NCBI RefSeq assembly: GCF_014696105.1
Contig: NZ_JACJPO010000062.1
Span: 1-39,808, forward strand
Direction of reading: 5' to 3'
From: Microcoleus sp. FACHB-1515
GTDB taxonomy: Bacteria; Cyanobacteriota; Cyanobacteriia; Elainellales; Elainellaceae
Length of the DNA: 39,808 nt
The notes under the pieces were generated by a model. The model worked only from the letters and a program-made list of their open reading frames with translations. It was not told the origin of the DNA and searched no databases. The position numbers and the translations under genes were made by a program. Shown piece by piece: positions 15,886-22,802 of this stretch (within the stretch, counting starts at the first letter, position 1; each line of letters opens with the position of its first letter).

Positions 15886-16092
15886 ATGCTGTCAGAATTT
15901 GAAGCCTTTGCGCGAGAGTGGGAAACTGCGGAGCGATCGCGCCACACCCGCTTATTGGAGCAATTGCGGCGCGAGTATCGAGAATCGCCGCAAGTTTCCG
16001 CTCCGGGCGAGATTGCGATCGATGCACCCTACTCAGTGCGGTTGCCCCGTGCCGTTTCTCTTCAGCAGGTGAAGCCAAAACTTAATGACTAG
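15886..16092 (+). CDS. Small helical hypothetical protein
   Basis: From the ATG at 15886 (68 aa), with GGAGGTC about 7 bases upstream, this reads MLSEFEAFAREWETAERSRH, then an Arg-rich helix and a polar tail. It lies 79 bases after the SH3b-like gene. Family not recognised. The start at 15868 is less likely because it lacks a ribosome binding site. Confidence 0.5.
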   Translation: MLSEFEAFAREWETAERSRHTRLLEQLRREYRESPQVSAPGEIAIDAPYSVRLPRAVSLQQVKPKLND

Positions 16093-16399
16093 AAACTGAT
16101 GCTGTTGAAACAGCCTGAGAAGTAGCAGAGCGCGAGAAGCGGGGTGAGGTCTTCGTGGGAGCGCGATCGCCTTTTCCTGTTAAGGTTCAACTTGCTTAGT
16201 CTCGGCCCATAGCTGAATTTGCAGCACCGCTGCCACCCACGCTGCTTGTCGATCGTCTGCTGTCAAGTTAAGGTGGGACAGTCAAATTTGACGCAGTGGT
16301 TTGGGCAAGCTACCCAAGCTGCGGCTAGCGGGGGGATGGAAAAGTTCTTTCCGACCCCCCCTTCTAGTCTTTTGATTCAGCGATCTTGCAGTAGAAACG
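16093..16399. other. Intergenic region with strong hairpin
   Basis: No convincing gene. It contains the hairpin at 16330-16360 described separately and a minus-strand open stretch of about 33 codons (16180-16281, ending QLWAETKQVEP) that reads like protein but lacks a start, possibly a remnant. Confidence 0.4.
16330..16360 (+). terminator. Hairpin terminator candidate ahead of the second nuclease gene
   Basis: GGGGGG (16330-16335), GGAAA (16338-16342), short loop, TTTCC (16348-16352), CCCCCC (16355-16360). It is followed by CTTCTAGTCTTTT, so a T-rich tail is present but not immediate. It would separate the block ending at 16092 from the gene at 16400. Confidence 0.45.
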
Positions 16400-17440
16400 A
16401 TGTGGCAGTTTGACAGCGAACTCAGTCTCGAAGCCTTTGTGAATGTTCATCTGCTGACGCTGCTCGATCTCAGTCCATTAGCGCGGCAGTTCTTTATCAA
16501 TTCCCAAGTCTGCGACATTTTAGCGGTCAGCCCTCAAAGGCAACTGACCATTCTGGAGTTGAAAAACACCGAGGATCGCTACATTGTTCAGCAGCTAACC
16601 CGCTACTACAGCGCCATTCTCACGCATAAGCCATTTGCAGACCAAGTCGATTACAGCCTGCCGATTCGCTTGGTGGCGGTCGCGCCAAACTTCCACGCGC
16701 ATAACTTCATCGATCGCCAGTACAGCCAACTTTTGTTTGAATTTTTCATCTTTGAGGTGCAATCCCAGTCTGAGCAGTTTCAGTTTTGTCTGACCCAGCC
16801 GGATGGTAGTTTGATCCGCTGCATTGACATTCCAAGCGCCTTTCACGCCACGCTCATGAACATGGCTCTCCCTGCGCCTATCGAAGTCGAGCGCAAACTG
16901 CCGCCACCGCCCAAATCGCTCCGCCAACTGGTGGAAACGCTGGCTCCAACAGAGCAAGACTACGTGCTGCAATTGCGGCAGCAAATGCTGATGTTCAGCG
17001 ATCAGATGCAGGAAGTCGGACGAACGACGAGCACTCAGTACGGCTTGCGGAAGGGAGAAAAGGATCTCTACAAAACGAAGCTCTGCGCTCAGTTCGTCCC
17101 GTTCTACTCCGGGAGCGATCGCCCCTGTCTCATGTTGCAGTTGCCTTACCCGAAGAAAGAGTTTGGCGCTCCCGGACGGCGATTTAAGCCAGAACGAGTC
17201 AAAGGGCTAACGTGGACGCAGGTATCGCATCAAAAGGACTTGTGGAATTGCACCGCGCCGATTCAACTGTTTTCGTATCTGGGTAAGACGCGAAACTACC
17301 ACAGCTATTCCTACGACCTGAACACTTATGCTCAGATGTACTTCGACCTGACAGGGCAAGAGCGCAAACTGCGATCGATCGCAGATGTTGTTGATTTGGC
17401 GCTCGGTGAGTGGCAGCAGAACCTCACAACGGCGAAGTAA
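16400..17440 (+). CDS. PD-(D/E)XK nuclease-like protein
   Basis: This 346-aa protein has an N-terminal nuclease-like core: VCDILAV with D39, ILELKN with E53-x-K55, then a helix with Q64 and RYY (68-70). This D...ExK...QxxxRY pattern matches the NucS/DUF91 and RecB-like nuclease group. The second half is unrecognised, with a basic middle (KGEKDLYKTKLCAQFVPFYS) and many aromatic residues near the C-terminus. Start at 16400; the ribosome binding site is weak. It stands alone after a hairpin. It might be a DNA-repair or defence nuclease; target unknown. Confidence 0.7.
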   Translation: MWQFDSELSLEAFVNVHLLTLLDLSPLARQFFINSQVCDILAVSPQRQLTILELKNTEDRYIVQQLTRYYSAILTHKPFADQVDYSLPIRLVAVAPNFHAHNFIDRQYSQLLFEFFIFEVQSQSEQFQFCLTQPDGSLIRCIDIPSAFHATLMNMALPAPIEVERKLPPPPKSLRQLVETLAPTEQDYVLQLRQQMLMFSDQMQEVGRTTSTQYGLRKGEKDLYKTKLCAQFVPFYSGSDRPCLMLQLPYPKKEFGAPGRRFKPERVKGLTWTQVSHQKDLWNCTAPIQLFSYLGKTRNYHSYSYDLNTYAQMYFDLTGQERKLRSIADVVDLALGEWQQNLTTAK

Positions 17441-17469
17441 TGCCATTTCTAGAGTAACGATGACTCAAT

Positions 17470-17997
17470 TTAGGCCGTAGAAGAAATGTTTAATTCAACC
17501 GATCGCGTCGGTTGTTTTGCTTCTACCGCTTCAAACTGAATCAGTGGTGAAAGCTGCTTGGTGACACAGATTTCACAAATTTGTGCTTCTAACGTGAACT
17601 CATTTTGCTCGACCCAAGCAGATCGAAGCTGTAAATGCTTTTCGATGCACTGTTGCTGGCAGCAGTCACACTGTACGCTCTGTACGGTTGCTCGACCGAA
17701 TCGCATCGCTAAGGCTAGGGGTGAGAGGTTTGGATTTTGCTCCTTCGCTTTTCGCATTCCGGCTTCTCTAGTTTCTTCCTGCTCAAGTGGAACTGCTGCA
17801 AAGTAATTTTCCCAGCAGGAACGGCAGACATCCGCTCGCAATCCTTCAACGGTCTCAATGGGATCAATCATCCAGCGATCGGGCTTGCGTTTGTTGCCAG
17901 GAATACAAATTCCCTTTCCCATCCAGGCTGATAGCTCAAAATAGTTTCTGTTTTGGCAGGTTGTATTGCAGATGTCACACACCACAGGTCTAGACAT
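17470..17997 (-). CDS. Cys-rich double zinc-knuckle protein (intact paralogue)
   Basis: This 175-aa protein has two similar Cys modules. The first is VCDICNTTCQ (C7, C10, C14) closing with DVCRSC; the second is VQCDCCQQQCIEKHLQLRSA, closing with QICEIC. Each has four or five Cys spaced like zinc ribbons. Between them is a charged linker (EETREAGMRKAKEQ). It is divergent from a paralogue at 18127 with 129 bases between the starts. Function not recognised; a zinc-binding scaffold or DNA/RNA-binding role is possible. The 5' spacer has no clear promoter. Confidence 0.7.
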   Translation of the reverse strand: MSRPVVCDICNTTCQNRNYFELSAWMGKGICIPGNKRKPDRWMIDPIETVEGLRADVCRSCWENYFAAVPLEQEETREAGMRKAKEQNPNLSPLALAMRFGRATVQSVQCDCCQQQCIEKHLQLRSAWVEQNEFTLEAQICEICVTKQLSPLIQFEAVEAKQPTRSVELNISSTA

Positions 17998-18396
17998 GAA
18001 TTTCTTGGCAAAACTCTATCCTCAGATTACTTCCAAAACGTTCTATCTTAATTGAGTTTGTAATAGTAATTGTGATAGTGAAACCTTTAAGCGCTAATAT
18101 TCTTCTACTGCTAGCGTTAAAACATCATGGCGCATCTAATTCTCTGTGATATCTGCAAACGTTCCTGTCAAAGTTCTGAAGTCATTGAACTAGAGAGCTG
18201 GTACGGCAAGAAGTTAGCGCAAAAAGGGAATCGACGCAAAGACGATTGCTACACGGCTGTTTTAATGGGCGATCGAGAAGGTTTGCGGGCTGACATTTGC
18301 GCTAACTGTATGCGCTCTCAGTTTGTCAATGTTACTCTTCACGCTGTTTTGACGCAGAAACAGATGTTTGAGCAGCGACGACGAGATTACCCTCAT

Positions 18397-18406
18397 GAGT
18401 CTGGTC
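18397..18406. repeat. Target site duplication, left copy (GAGTCTGGTC)
   Basis: Identical to 19694-19703; flanks the IS4-family element at its outer left end. Confidence 0.95.
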
Positions 18407-19693
18407 CTGGTTGACTGACAAAACTCAAGATGCAGAGCAGTAGGACTTGACTGTAAATTCGCGCTGTAATTGTTTCTGTAGCTGCTTTTTAGAGGCGAAA
18501 GCGGGGTCAGGATCAAGTTGCCCTTGCAGCGCCAGGGTGAGGAATAAATGCCAGCCCTGATAAACGACCCCCTTGAACCAACTCCAGCCAAGTCGTAGAT
18601 AGCTGTTGCCGCGCTGCCAATGACAATCGACCCATCTGCGCTTGCCACTAGCGACGACCTGTTGCCCCTGCACGGTCAGCACAAGTGTCGCAACAGCTAG
18701 GACAAGACACAAGCGGGACAGCGCAATGACTGAGCGTACTTCAGAGCGTTCCAGTTGAAAGCCGTTCGATTTTTCATCGAGTAATTTTTCTTCAATCGCA
18801 AAGCGAAGCGCATACTCACGAAACGTTTGTAGGGTTGCAGGTTCATTGGTCGCAACTAACCAGCACTGCTGGGAAAGCGGATCGCGTCCAATCGCAAGAT
18901 GAAGTTTGGCAAGCGGCTTGGTTTTGGTCAAGCTCACCCCTTGCAAGAGCACCACTTCTCCAAGTGCCAATCGATATTGATTGAGTTGGCTCCAGCCCTT
19001 GCCAGGACGATGAATCCAGGTATTGCTTTTGACACGAATACGGAAGTTCCAGTGCAATTGGTCACGCAAATAGCGCATCAGTTGTACATCGGCAAACCCT
19101 CGGTCTGCCAAGAAACAAACGGAAACACCCGTAGGGACAAGTTTTGCCGCCCGCTGGAGCATTGCCTGGTAGACACTCAATTGAACGCTACTGCTGCGGT
19201 GTCGAATCACTCGCCAGACCAGCGGGACGGCCCGTCCCCGGAACTGCACCGACAACCGAATCAGGCAGAACTCGTCCCACAACATCGAGGTGTCTTCAAT
19301 CAGCACGATGGTTGAGCTTCCCCAGTGAGCCAGCGCCTTTTGAATCAACGGACTATACAGCTTGTGAACATTGATGCGAGGGTTGTGCAACCAACGGCTA
19401 AAACGGCGTTGATGACTTTGAGCAAAGGCGGCACGAGTGCGGCTGTAGATTGCCCACTTCGGTAAGCTGATGCACTCGGCGCAAATCACCCCAATCACCA
19501 TCCAAATGAAGGTTTGCAGATGTCGTCGATCTGCCCAAGTGTTGGATTGACCCAGCAGGGTTTGCAGCTGATGATGAAGATGGGAGGTTCTCATGGTGGA
19601 ACTGTTCAAGTGTGGTAACTTTCACAGTAAGCCAGAAGCGCCCTTGCACAAGGGCTGAGCCTCCCTTCCCTCCTACTTTTGTCAGTCAATCAG
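18407..19693. mobile_element. Complete IS4-family insertion sequence, 1287 bp
   Basis: Left end CTGGTTGACTGACAAAA (18407-18423) and right end TTTTGTCAGTCAATCAG (19677-19693) are inverted repeats of 17 bp with one mismatch. Both flanks carry GAGTCTGGTC as a perfect 10-bp target duplication. The only gene is a minus-strand DDE transposase. All parts needed for transposition appear intact. Confidence 0.97.
18425..19594 (-). CDS. IS4-family DDE transposase
   Basis: This protein of about 389 aa has the DDE triad: D101 in IEDTSMLWDEF, D164 in FLADRGFADV, and the YREK signature Y261-R264-E268-K275. It fills most of the 1287-bp element. The ATG at 19594 is preferred; a TTG at 19609 would add five residues. 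Neither has a clear ribosome binding site. Length and motifs are normal for the family, so it is probably functional. It is distinct from the Tn5-like transposase at 241-1617. Confidence 0.92.
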   Translation of the reverse strand: MRTSHLHHQLQTLLGQSNTWADRRHLQTFIWMVIGVICAECISLPKWAIYSRTRAAFAQSHQRRFSRWLHNPRINVHKLYSPLIQKALAHWGSSTIVLIEDTSMLWDEFCLIRLSVQFRGRAVPLVWRVIRHRSSSVQLSVYQAMLQRAAKLVPTGVSVCFLADRGFADVQLMRYLRDQLHWNFRIRVKSNTWIHRPGKGWSQLNQYRLALGEVVLLQGVSLTKTKPLAKLHLAIGRDPLSQQCWLVATNEPATLQTFREYALRFAIEEKLLDEKSNGFQLERSEVRSVIALSRLCLVLAVATLVLTVQGQQVVASGKRRWVDCHWQRGNSYLRLGWSWFKGVVYQGWHLFLTLALQGQLDPDPAFASKKQLQKQLQREFTVKSYCSAS

Positions 19694-19703
19694 GAGTCTG
19701 GTC
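19694..19703. repeat. Target site duplication, right copy (GAGTCTGGTC)
   Basis: Identical to 18397-18406; directly follows the right inverted repeat and resumes the interrupted gene in frame. Confidence 0.95.
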
Positions 19704-20008
19704 TTAAAGCGCTACGGTTGACCGCAGGTTATTCTATTGGCTCGGTAACTTGTGACAATTGCCAATCAGACTGTTATGAGAAGCATCTTCAGTTCAAAGC
19801 TAGCTGGCTCGCAGAGGATGGTTCAGAACTGACGGCTGAGTTTTGTGAGCCTTGCACTGAAGAAAAGTTGAAGCCGCTCGTGAGTTTTCAAGCAGTTGCC
19901 TCTGCTCCTGCTGAAGCAACCGCAGCCGCGCTGTGATTTTACAATAGCAGTCCCAGATAAGAAAATGAATTGCCCAACTTTGTAACTGCGCTTCACTAAT
20001 AAAAATGC

Positions 20009-20053
20009 AAAACAGCCTTCAGTTGTTGCGCTGACTGGTTTATAGGCTGTTTT
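20009..20053. terminator. Hairpin terminator after the Cys-rich gene
   Basis: AAAACAGCC (20009-20017) and GGCTGTTTT (20045-20053) are exact complements. The A- and T-ends make it usable in both directions, so it can also serve the minus-strand remnant at 20113-20292. The outer stem is strong; the 27-base loop may pair further. Confidence 0.75.
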
Positions 20054-20112
20054 ATGACGAATTTGTAGCGCTGCCTAATTTAATACATTTCTCGGAAAAT
20101 ATAGATAAATTG

Positions 20113-20292
20113 CTAATAGCAATCGCCACCCTTTGCCATGATGATTTCGCCGTTCTCTCCTTCCTTCACACAGCGCACGTCTGCATAAAAGTTAGGATTT
20201 GCCCAGCGATGTCAGATTGGAAAGAGAATGGTCGCCGCTGCTGGTAAGCCTACAATCGTCATTCGTTTCCAGCGGGTTTTCCCTAGTTTCAT
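20113..20292 (-). pseudogene. Small secreted protein gene with an in-frame TGA
   Basis: The ATG at 20292 starts MKLGKTRWKRMTIVGLPAAA then TILFPI, a good signal-peptide pattern with basic n-region and hydrophobic core. A TGA at 20212-20214 follows. The same frame continues HRWANPNFYADVRCVKEGEN, then GEIIMAKGGDCY and a TAG at 20113-20115. The downstream part looks like a short mature exported protein with two Cys. This suggests one nonsense mutation in a 59-residue gene. A 26-aa peptide might be the true product, or a start could lie elsewhere. Family not recognised. Confidence 0.4.
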
Positions 20293-20330
20293 GTGATGTC
20301 CCATCGATCGCCTGATGGTAGAGTGCCCAA

Positions 20331-20567
20331 ATGTCTATTTACAATGGTGAGCCGATCGAGCCGCCGCCCCAACGCTGGAGCCGAGCGCAACAGCTTGAAT
20401 TGCTGATGTGGCATCCGCTCTTTACGGGGTTGTGTCCGCAGTGCCGCTATCAGTTTGAGCAGGGGAGCGATTGGTGGGATTGTCCTGAATGTGGGTGGAA
20501 GGATGAGGTGGGGCGATCGCTGCCTCTGCGTTCTATACTGGGTAAATTACATTTCAAGAAAAATTGA
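20331..20567 (+). CDS. Small zinc-ribbon protein upstream of arsR
   Basis: This 78-aa protein has one zinc ribbon: CPQCRYQFEQGSDWWDCPEC (two CxxC pairs). The rest is polar and unrecognised. Its TGA overlaps the ATG of arsR (TGATG), so the two are translationally coupled. The relation to arsenic is by position only; the Cys pairs could bind zinc or, speculatively, arsenite. No clear ribosome binding site lies upstream of 20331. Confidence 0.65.
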   Translation: MSIYNGEPIEPPPQRWSRAQQLELLMWHPLFTGLCPQCRYQFEQGSDWWDCPECGWKDEVGRSLPLRSILGKLHFKKN

Positions 20568-20890
20568 TGTCGAAGCAGTCCACCCTCGCATCCAATGCAA
20601 TTGCTGCTGGCTTTCATGCGCTTTCGGAACCGCTGCGTGTGCAAGTCCTGGATCTGCTGCGAACCAAAGAACTGTGCGTGTGCGACTTGTGTGAGGCATT
20701 GAACCTGCCACAGTCGAAGCTGTCATTTCACCTCAAGGTGCTGCGGGAAGCTGAGCTAGTGCGATCGCGCCAAGCAGGACGCTGGATTTACTACAGCCTG
20801 AATCTGCCGCAATTTGTTGTGCTGGAGCAGTACCTCGCGGAATACCGCCGCTTCAGCCCGATTGTGCCTGCTCGTCCTTGCAGTGACTAA
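20567..20890 (+). CDS. arsR: ArsR-family arsenite-responsive repressor
   Basis: This 107-aa protein is an ArsR/SmtB winged-helix repressor. The metal-binding motif ELCVCDLC (C37, C39, C42) lies in the alpha-3 helix as in classical arsenite sensors, and the recognition helix reads PQSKLSFHLKVLREAELV. Arsenite binding to the Cys triad would release it from DNA. The second start, ATG at 20567, is chosen over a TTG at 20564 because it overlaps the preceding stop. An ATCAA-N6-TTGAT operator lies just downstream of the gene at 20971-20986, controlling the aquaglyceroporin operon. Confidence 0.93.
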   Translation: MSKQSTLASNAIAAGFHALSEPLRVQVLDLLRTKELCVCDLCEALNLPQSKLSFHLKVLREAELVRSRQAGRWIYYSLNLPQFVVLEQYLAEYRRFSPIVPARPCSD

Positions 20891-20963
20891 GCTTTCTATC
20901 AAATTTTTTAGAATCGAAGTCTAAATTTTTGTTGACAAAGCTCCTCTGCCTCAGTCTAACTGC

Positions 20964-20998
20964 TTGACTCATCAACATAATTTGATGTATCAATATTT
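20964..20998 (+). promoter_or_regulatory. Candidate ArsR operator/promoter of the ars operon
   Basis: ATCAA-CATAAT-TTGAT (20971-20986) matches the ArsR/SmtB imperfect-palindrome pattern. It overlaps a second palindrome TTGAT-GT-ATCAA (20982-20993). A TTGACT (-35 like, 20964-20969) lies before it and TATCAA (-10 like, about 20988) overlaps it, with an 18-base spacer. Another TTGACA lies at 20932-20937. A repressor here would block the promoter. Confidence 0.55.
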
Positions 20999-21062
20999 TT
21001 AGATGTGATATAAAGACCACATCAACACTTCAGCAGGTGCAAATCCTGCGTGGAGGAGACTT

Positions 21063-21125
21063 ATGGCTGCTGCGATCCGACCTCGACGGAAAAGAGCGGA
21101 CATTCTAGCGATCGCAATTCATTGA
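21063..21125 (+). CDS. 20-aa open frame with strong ribosome binding site (leader peptide?)
   Basis: ATG 21063 has GGAGGAG about 5 bases upstream, the best ribosome binding site in the ars region, and encodes MAAAIRPRRKRADILAIAIH. It ends 13 bases before the aquaglyceroporin ATG, which has only a weak site, so translation of the peptide may feed the channel gene. It could instead be the 5' scar of a lost gene. Small size makes this uncertain. Confidence 0.35.
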   Translation: MAAAIRPRRKRADILAIAIH

Positions 21126-21138
21126 TTGAGCTGAAAAG

Positions 21139-21882
21139 ATGAGCTTGAAATCCGTCCGCTATTCGCAGTCCCATTCGATCGTGCAAGTTTGGGTTAAAGG
21201 CGTTAAGCCACTTGTTTCCGCTGTCGTGATTGCCGAAGCGATCGGGACATTTGTGCTGGTCTTTGCAGGCACAGGAGCCGTAATGGTCAACTACATCACG
21301 GAGGGGGCGATCACACATCTGGGAGTCAGTTTGGTATTTGGGGCGGTGGTGGCCGCCTTAATTTATGCGCTCGGTCACATCAGTGGGGCACATCTGAACC
21401 CAGCCGTGACGTTGGCGGTGTGGAGCGGTGGCTTCTTTCCAGGACATCAAGTGCTGCCCTACCTGTTCGCTCAATCGATGGGCGCGATCGCGGCCTCATT
21501 CGTGCTGCGATTGTCGTTTGGGTTTGTCGCCAATCTCGGTGCAACCTTGCCCCTCCAAGACAACTGGCTTCAGGCCTTGGTGCTGGAAGGCATTTTGACG
21601 TTCATTTTGATGCTGGTGATTTTGGGGGCGGGTTTGGATCGGCGGGCATTAGTGGGCTTTGCCGGGATTGCGATCGGCCTGACGGTCGGACTTGAAGCCA
21701 CTGTGATGGGGCCAATCACCGGAGCGAGCATGAATCCGGCGCGATCGCTGGGGCCTGCCCTCGTCGGCAATCTCTGGCAGCACCATTGGGTGTATTGGGT
21801 CGCGCCGATCGTCGGAGCGCAACTGGCCGTATTGCTTTACAAGCGGTTGTTCTTCAAAGACGCTCGATCAGACAGCTTTTAG
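21139..21882 (+). CDS. Aquaglyceroporin (MIP family), AqpS-type arsenite channel
   Basis: This 247-aa channel has the two signature half-helices: HLNPAVT and SMNPARS, with six membrane segments around them. The extra N-terminal 25 residues are hydrophilic. MIP channels conduct neutral arsenite (As(OH)3). In the S. meliloti ars operon AqpS replaces the ArsB pump and lets arsenite made by ArsC diffuse out. The gene order arsR-aqp-arsC-arsH here is the same. Substrate specificity is inferred from context. arsB and acr3 are absent from the window. Confidence 0.88.
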   Translation: MSLKSVRYSQSHSIVQVWVKGVKPLVSAVVIAEAIGTFVLVFAGTGAVMVNYITEGAITHLGVSLVFGAVVAALIYALGHISGAHLNPAVTLAVWSGGFFPGHQVLPYLFAQSMGAIAASFVLRLSFGFVANLGATLPLQDNWLQALVLEGILTFILMLVILGAGLDRRALVGFAGIAIGLTVGLEATVMGPITGASMNPARSLGPALVGNLWQHHWVYWVAPIVGAQLAVLLYKRLFFKDARSDSF

Positions 21883-21904
21883 TTTCAACATTGAAAGGAG
21901 TTAC

Positions 21905-22333
21905 ATGATGAAGCGTGTCATGTTTGTGTGCAAAAAGAACTCGGCGCGATCGCAGATGGCCGAAGGATTCGCCAAACACTTGGGAACCGGAAAAATTGAC
22001 GTGACCAGTTCAGGACTCGAAGCGAGCCAAGTGCGGCCAGAGGCGATCGCCACGATGCAAGCGGCAGGCGTTGATATTAGTTGCCAAACTTCCAAACCGT
22101 TAAGCGACTTTGATCCAGCAGATTTCGATATCGTCATTTCGCTGTGTGGCTGCGGCGTTAATCTGCCGCCCGCTTGGGTCACACGCGAAGTGTTTGAAGA
22201 CTGGCAGTTAGATGACCCCGCCGAGCAGCCCGAAATCTTTCCCAGAGTGCGCGATCAAGTGCGAGAACGGGTGATTGGCTTGATCGCATCCCTAGCCGCT
22301 GAACCCGTCGTGTCAGGCAAGTCGCATGAGTGA
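21905..22333 (+). CDS. arsC: Arsenate reductase, LMW-phosphatase fold, glutaredoxin-type
   Basis: This 142-aa enzyme reduces arsenate to arsenite. The phosphate-binding loop CKKNSAR (C9 to R15) is the CX5R site, and CGCG (C81, C83) plus the acidic EDWQLDDP loop are where this family places its resolving Cys and catalytic Asp. The pattern fits the glutathione/glutaredoxin-dependent group described from Synechocystis. AAGGAG about 5 bases upstream supports the start. The stop overlaps the next gene by 8 bases, so the operon is tightly packed. Confidence 0.9.
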   Translation: MMKRVMFVCKKNSARSQMAEGFAKHLGTGKIDVTSSGLEASQVRPEAIATMQAAGVDISCQTSKPLSDFDPADFDIVISLCGCGVNLPPAWVTREVFEDWQLDDPAEQPEIFPRVRDQVRERVIGLIASLAAEPVVSGKSHE

Positions 22334-22802
22334 GCCGCAGCCCCAGCCGATCGCAGAAAATCTGTGGTGGGTGATTCCAGGCAAGCTCGCTGGAGTTCGC
22401 AAGCCCACAGTGGAAGAGCTAGCTGATTTACAGGCGGCAGGGGTTGGGGCGATCGTCTCCGTGATGGACGATCCCACTGATCTCGATCTCTATGAGCAGG
22501 CCAAGCTTCCCTTTCGTTGGCTGCCCACAAAGGGAGGAACAGCCCCCACTCGTGAACAAATTCAGGAGCTTCAAGCGTTTGTTGAGCAGCAACATCAGCT
22601 TGGCAGTGCGGTTGCTGTGCATTGCACCAGCGGCAATCGTCGCACCGGAACGATGTTGGCTGCTTATTTAATTTGCACCGGAGCATCCTATGAAGAGGCG
22701 ATGCAAATTATTCAAACCGCCAATTCCAACGCTGAATTACGAACAGCCCAAACTACATTTCTACAACAGTTAGCCGGAGAATCATTTGGTGAGCGCGTCT
22801 GA
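22326..22802 (+). CDS. Dual-specificity phosphatase-like protein in the ars operon
   Basis: This 158-aa protein has the CX5R loop [12 protein letters not shown] (C100 to R106) of the dual-specificity/tyrosine phosphatase family and upstream [14 protein letters not shown], consistent with the general-acid loop. The ATG at 22326 lies inside the end of arsC. Its substrate is not evident; it could be a phosphatase or a second arsenate-binding enzyme, since CX5R loops also bind arsenate. Its placement between arsC and arsH suggests a link with arsenic. Confidence 0.8.
   Translation: MSEPQPQPIAENLWWVIPGKLAGVRKPTVEELADLQAAGVGAIVSVMDDPTDLDLYEQAKLPFRWLPTKGGTAPTREQIQELQAFVEQQHQLGSAVAVHCTSGNRRTGTMLAAYLICTGASYEEAMQIIQTANSNAELRTAQTTFLQQLAGESFGERV

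Larger units (their letters stand above)
18127..19936 (+). pseudogene. Cys-rich zinc-knuckle gene interrupted by an IS4-family element
   Basis: The 5' part (18127-18406) gives MAHLILCDICKRSC up to RRRDYPHESG. The 3' part (19694-19936) continues ESGLKALRLTAGY, then VTCDNCQSDCYEKHLQFKAS and EFCEPC. Removing the element and one 10-bp target copy restores a continuous 170-aa frame, aligned end to end with the 175-aa neighbour at 17470-17997 (both have GLRADxC and EKHLQ). As it stands translation stops after 95 aa, losing the second Cys module. The insertion looks recent because nothing else is damaged. Confidence 0.9.

Noticed and set aside
16180-16281. 33-codon minus-strand open stretch ending QLWAETKQVEP
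   Set aside because: Protein-like, but it lacks a start codon and a ribosome binding site; at most a remnant.
17470-18406. Toxin-antitoxin module for the Cys-rich pair
   Set aside because: The genes are divergent and paralogous, with similar sizes and no toxin motif.
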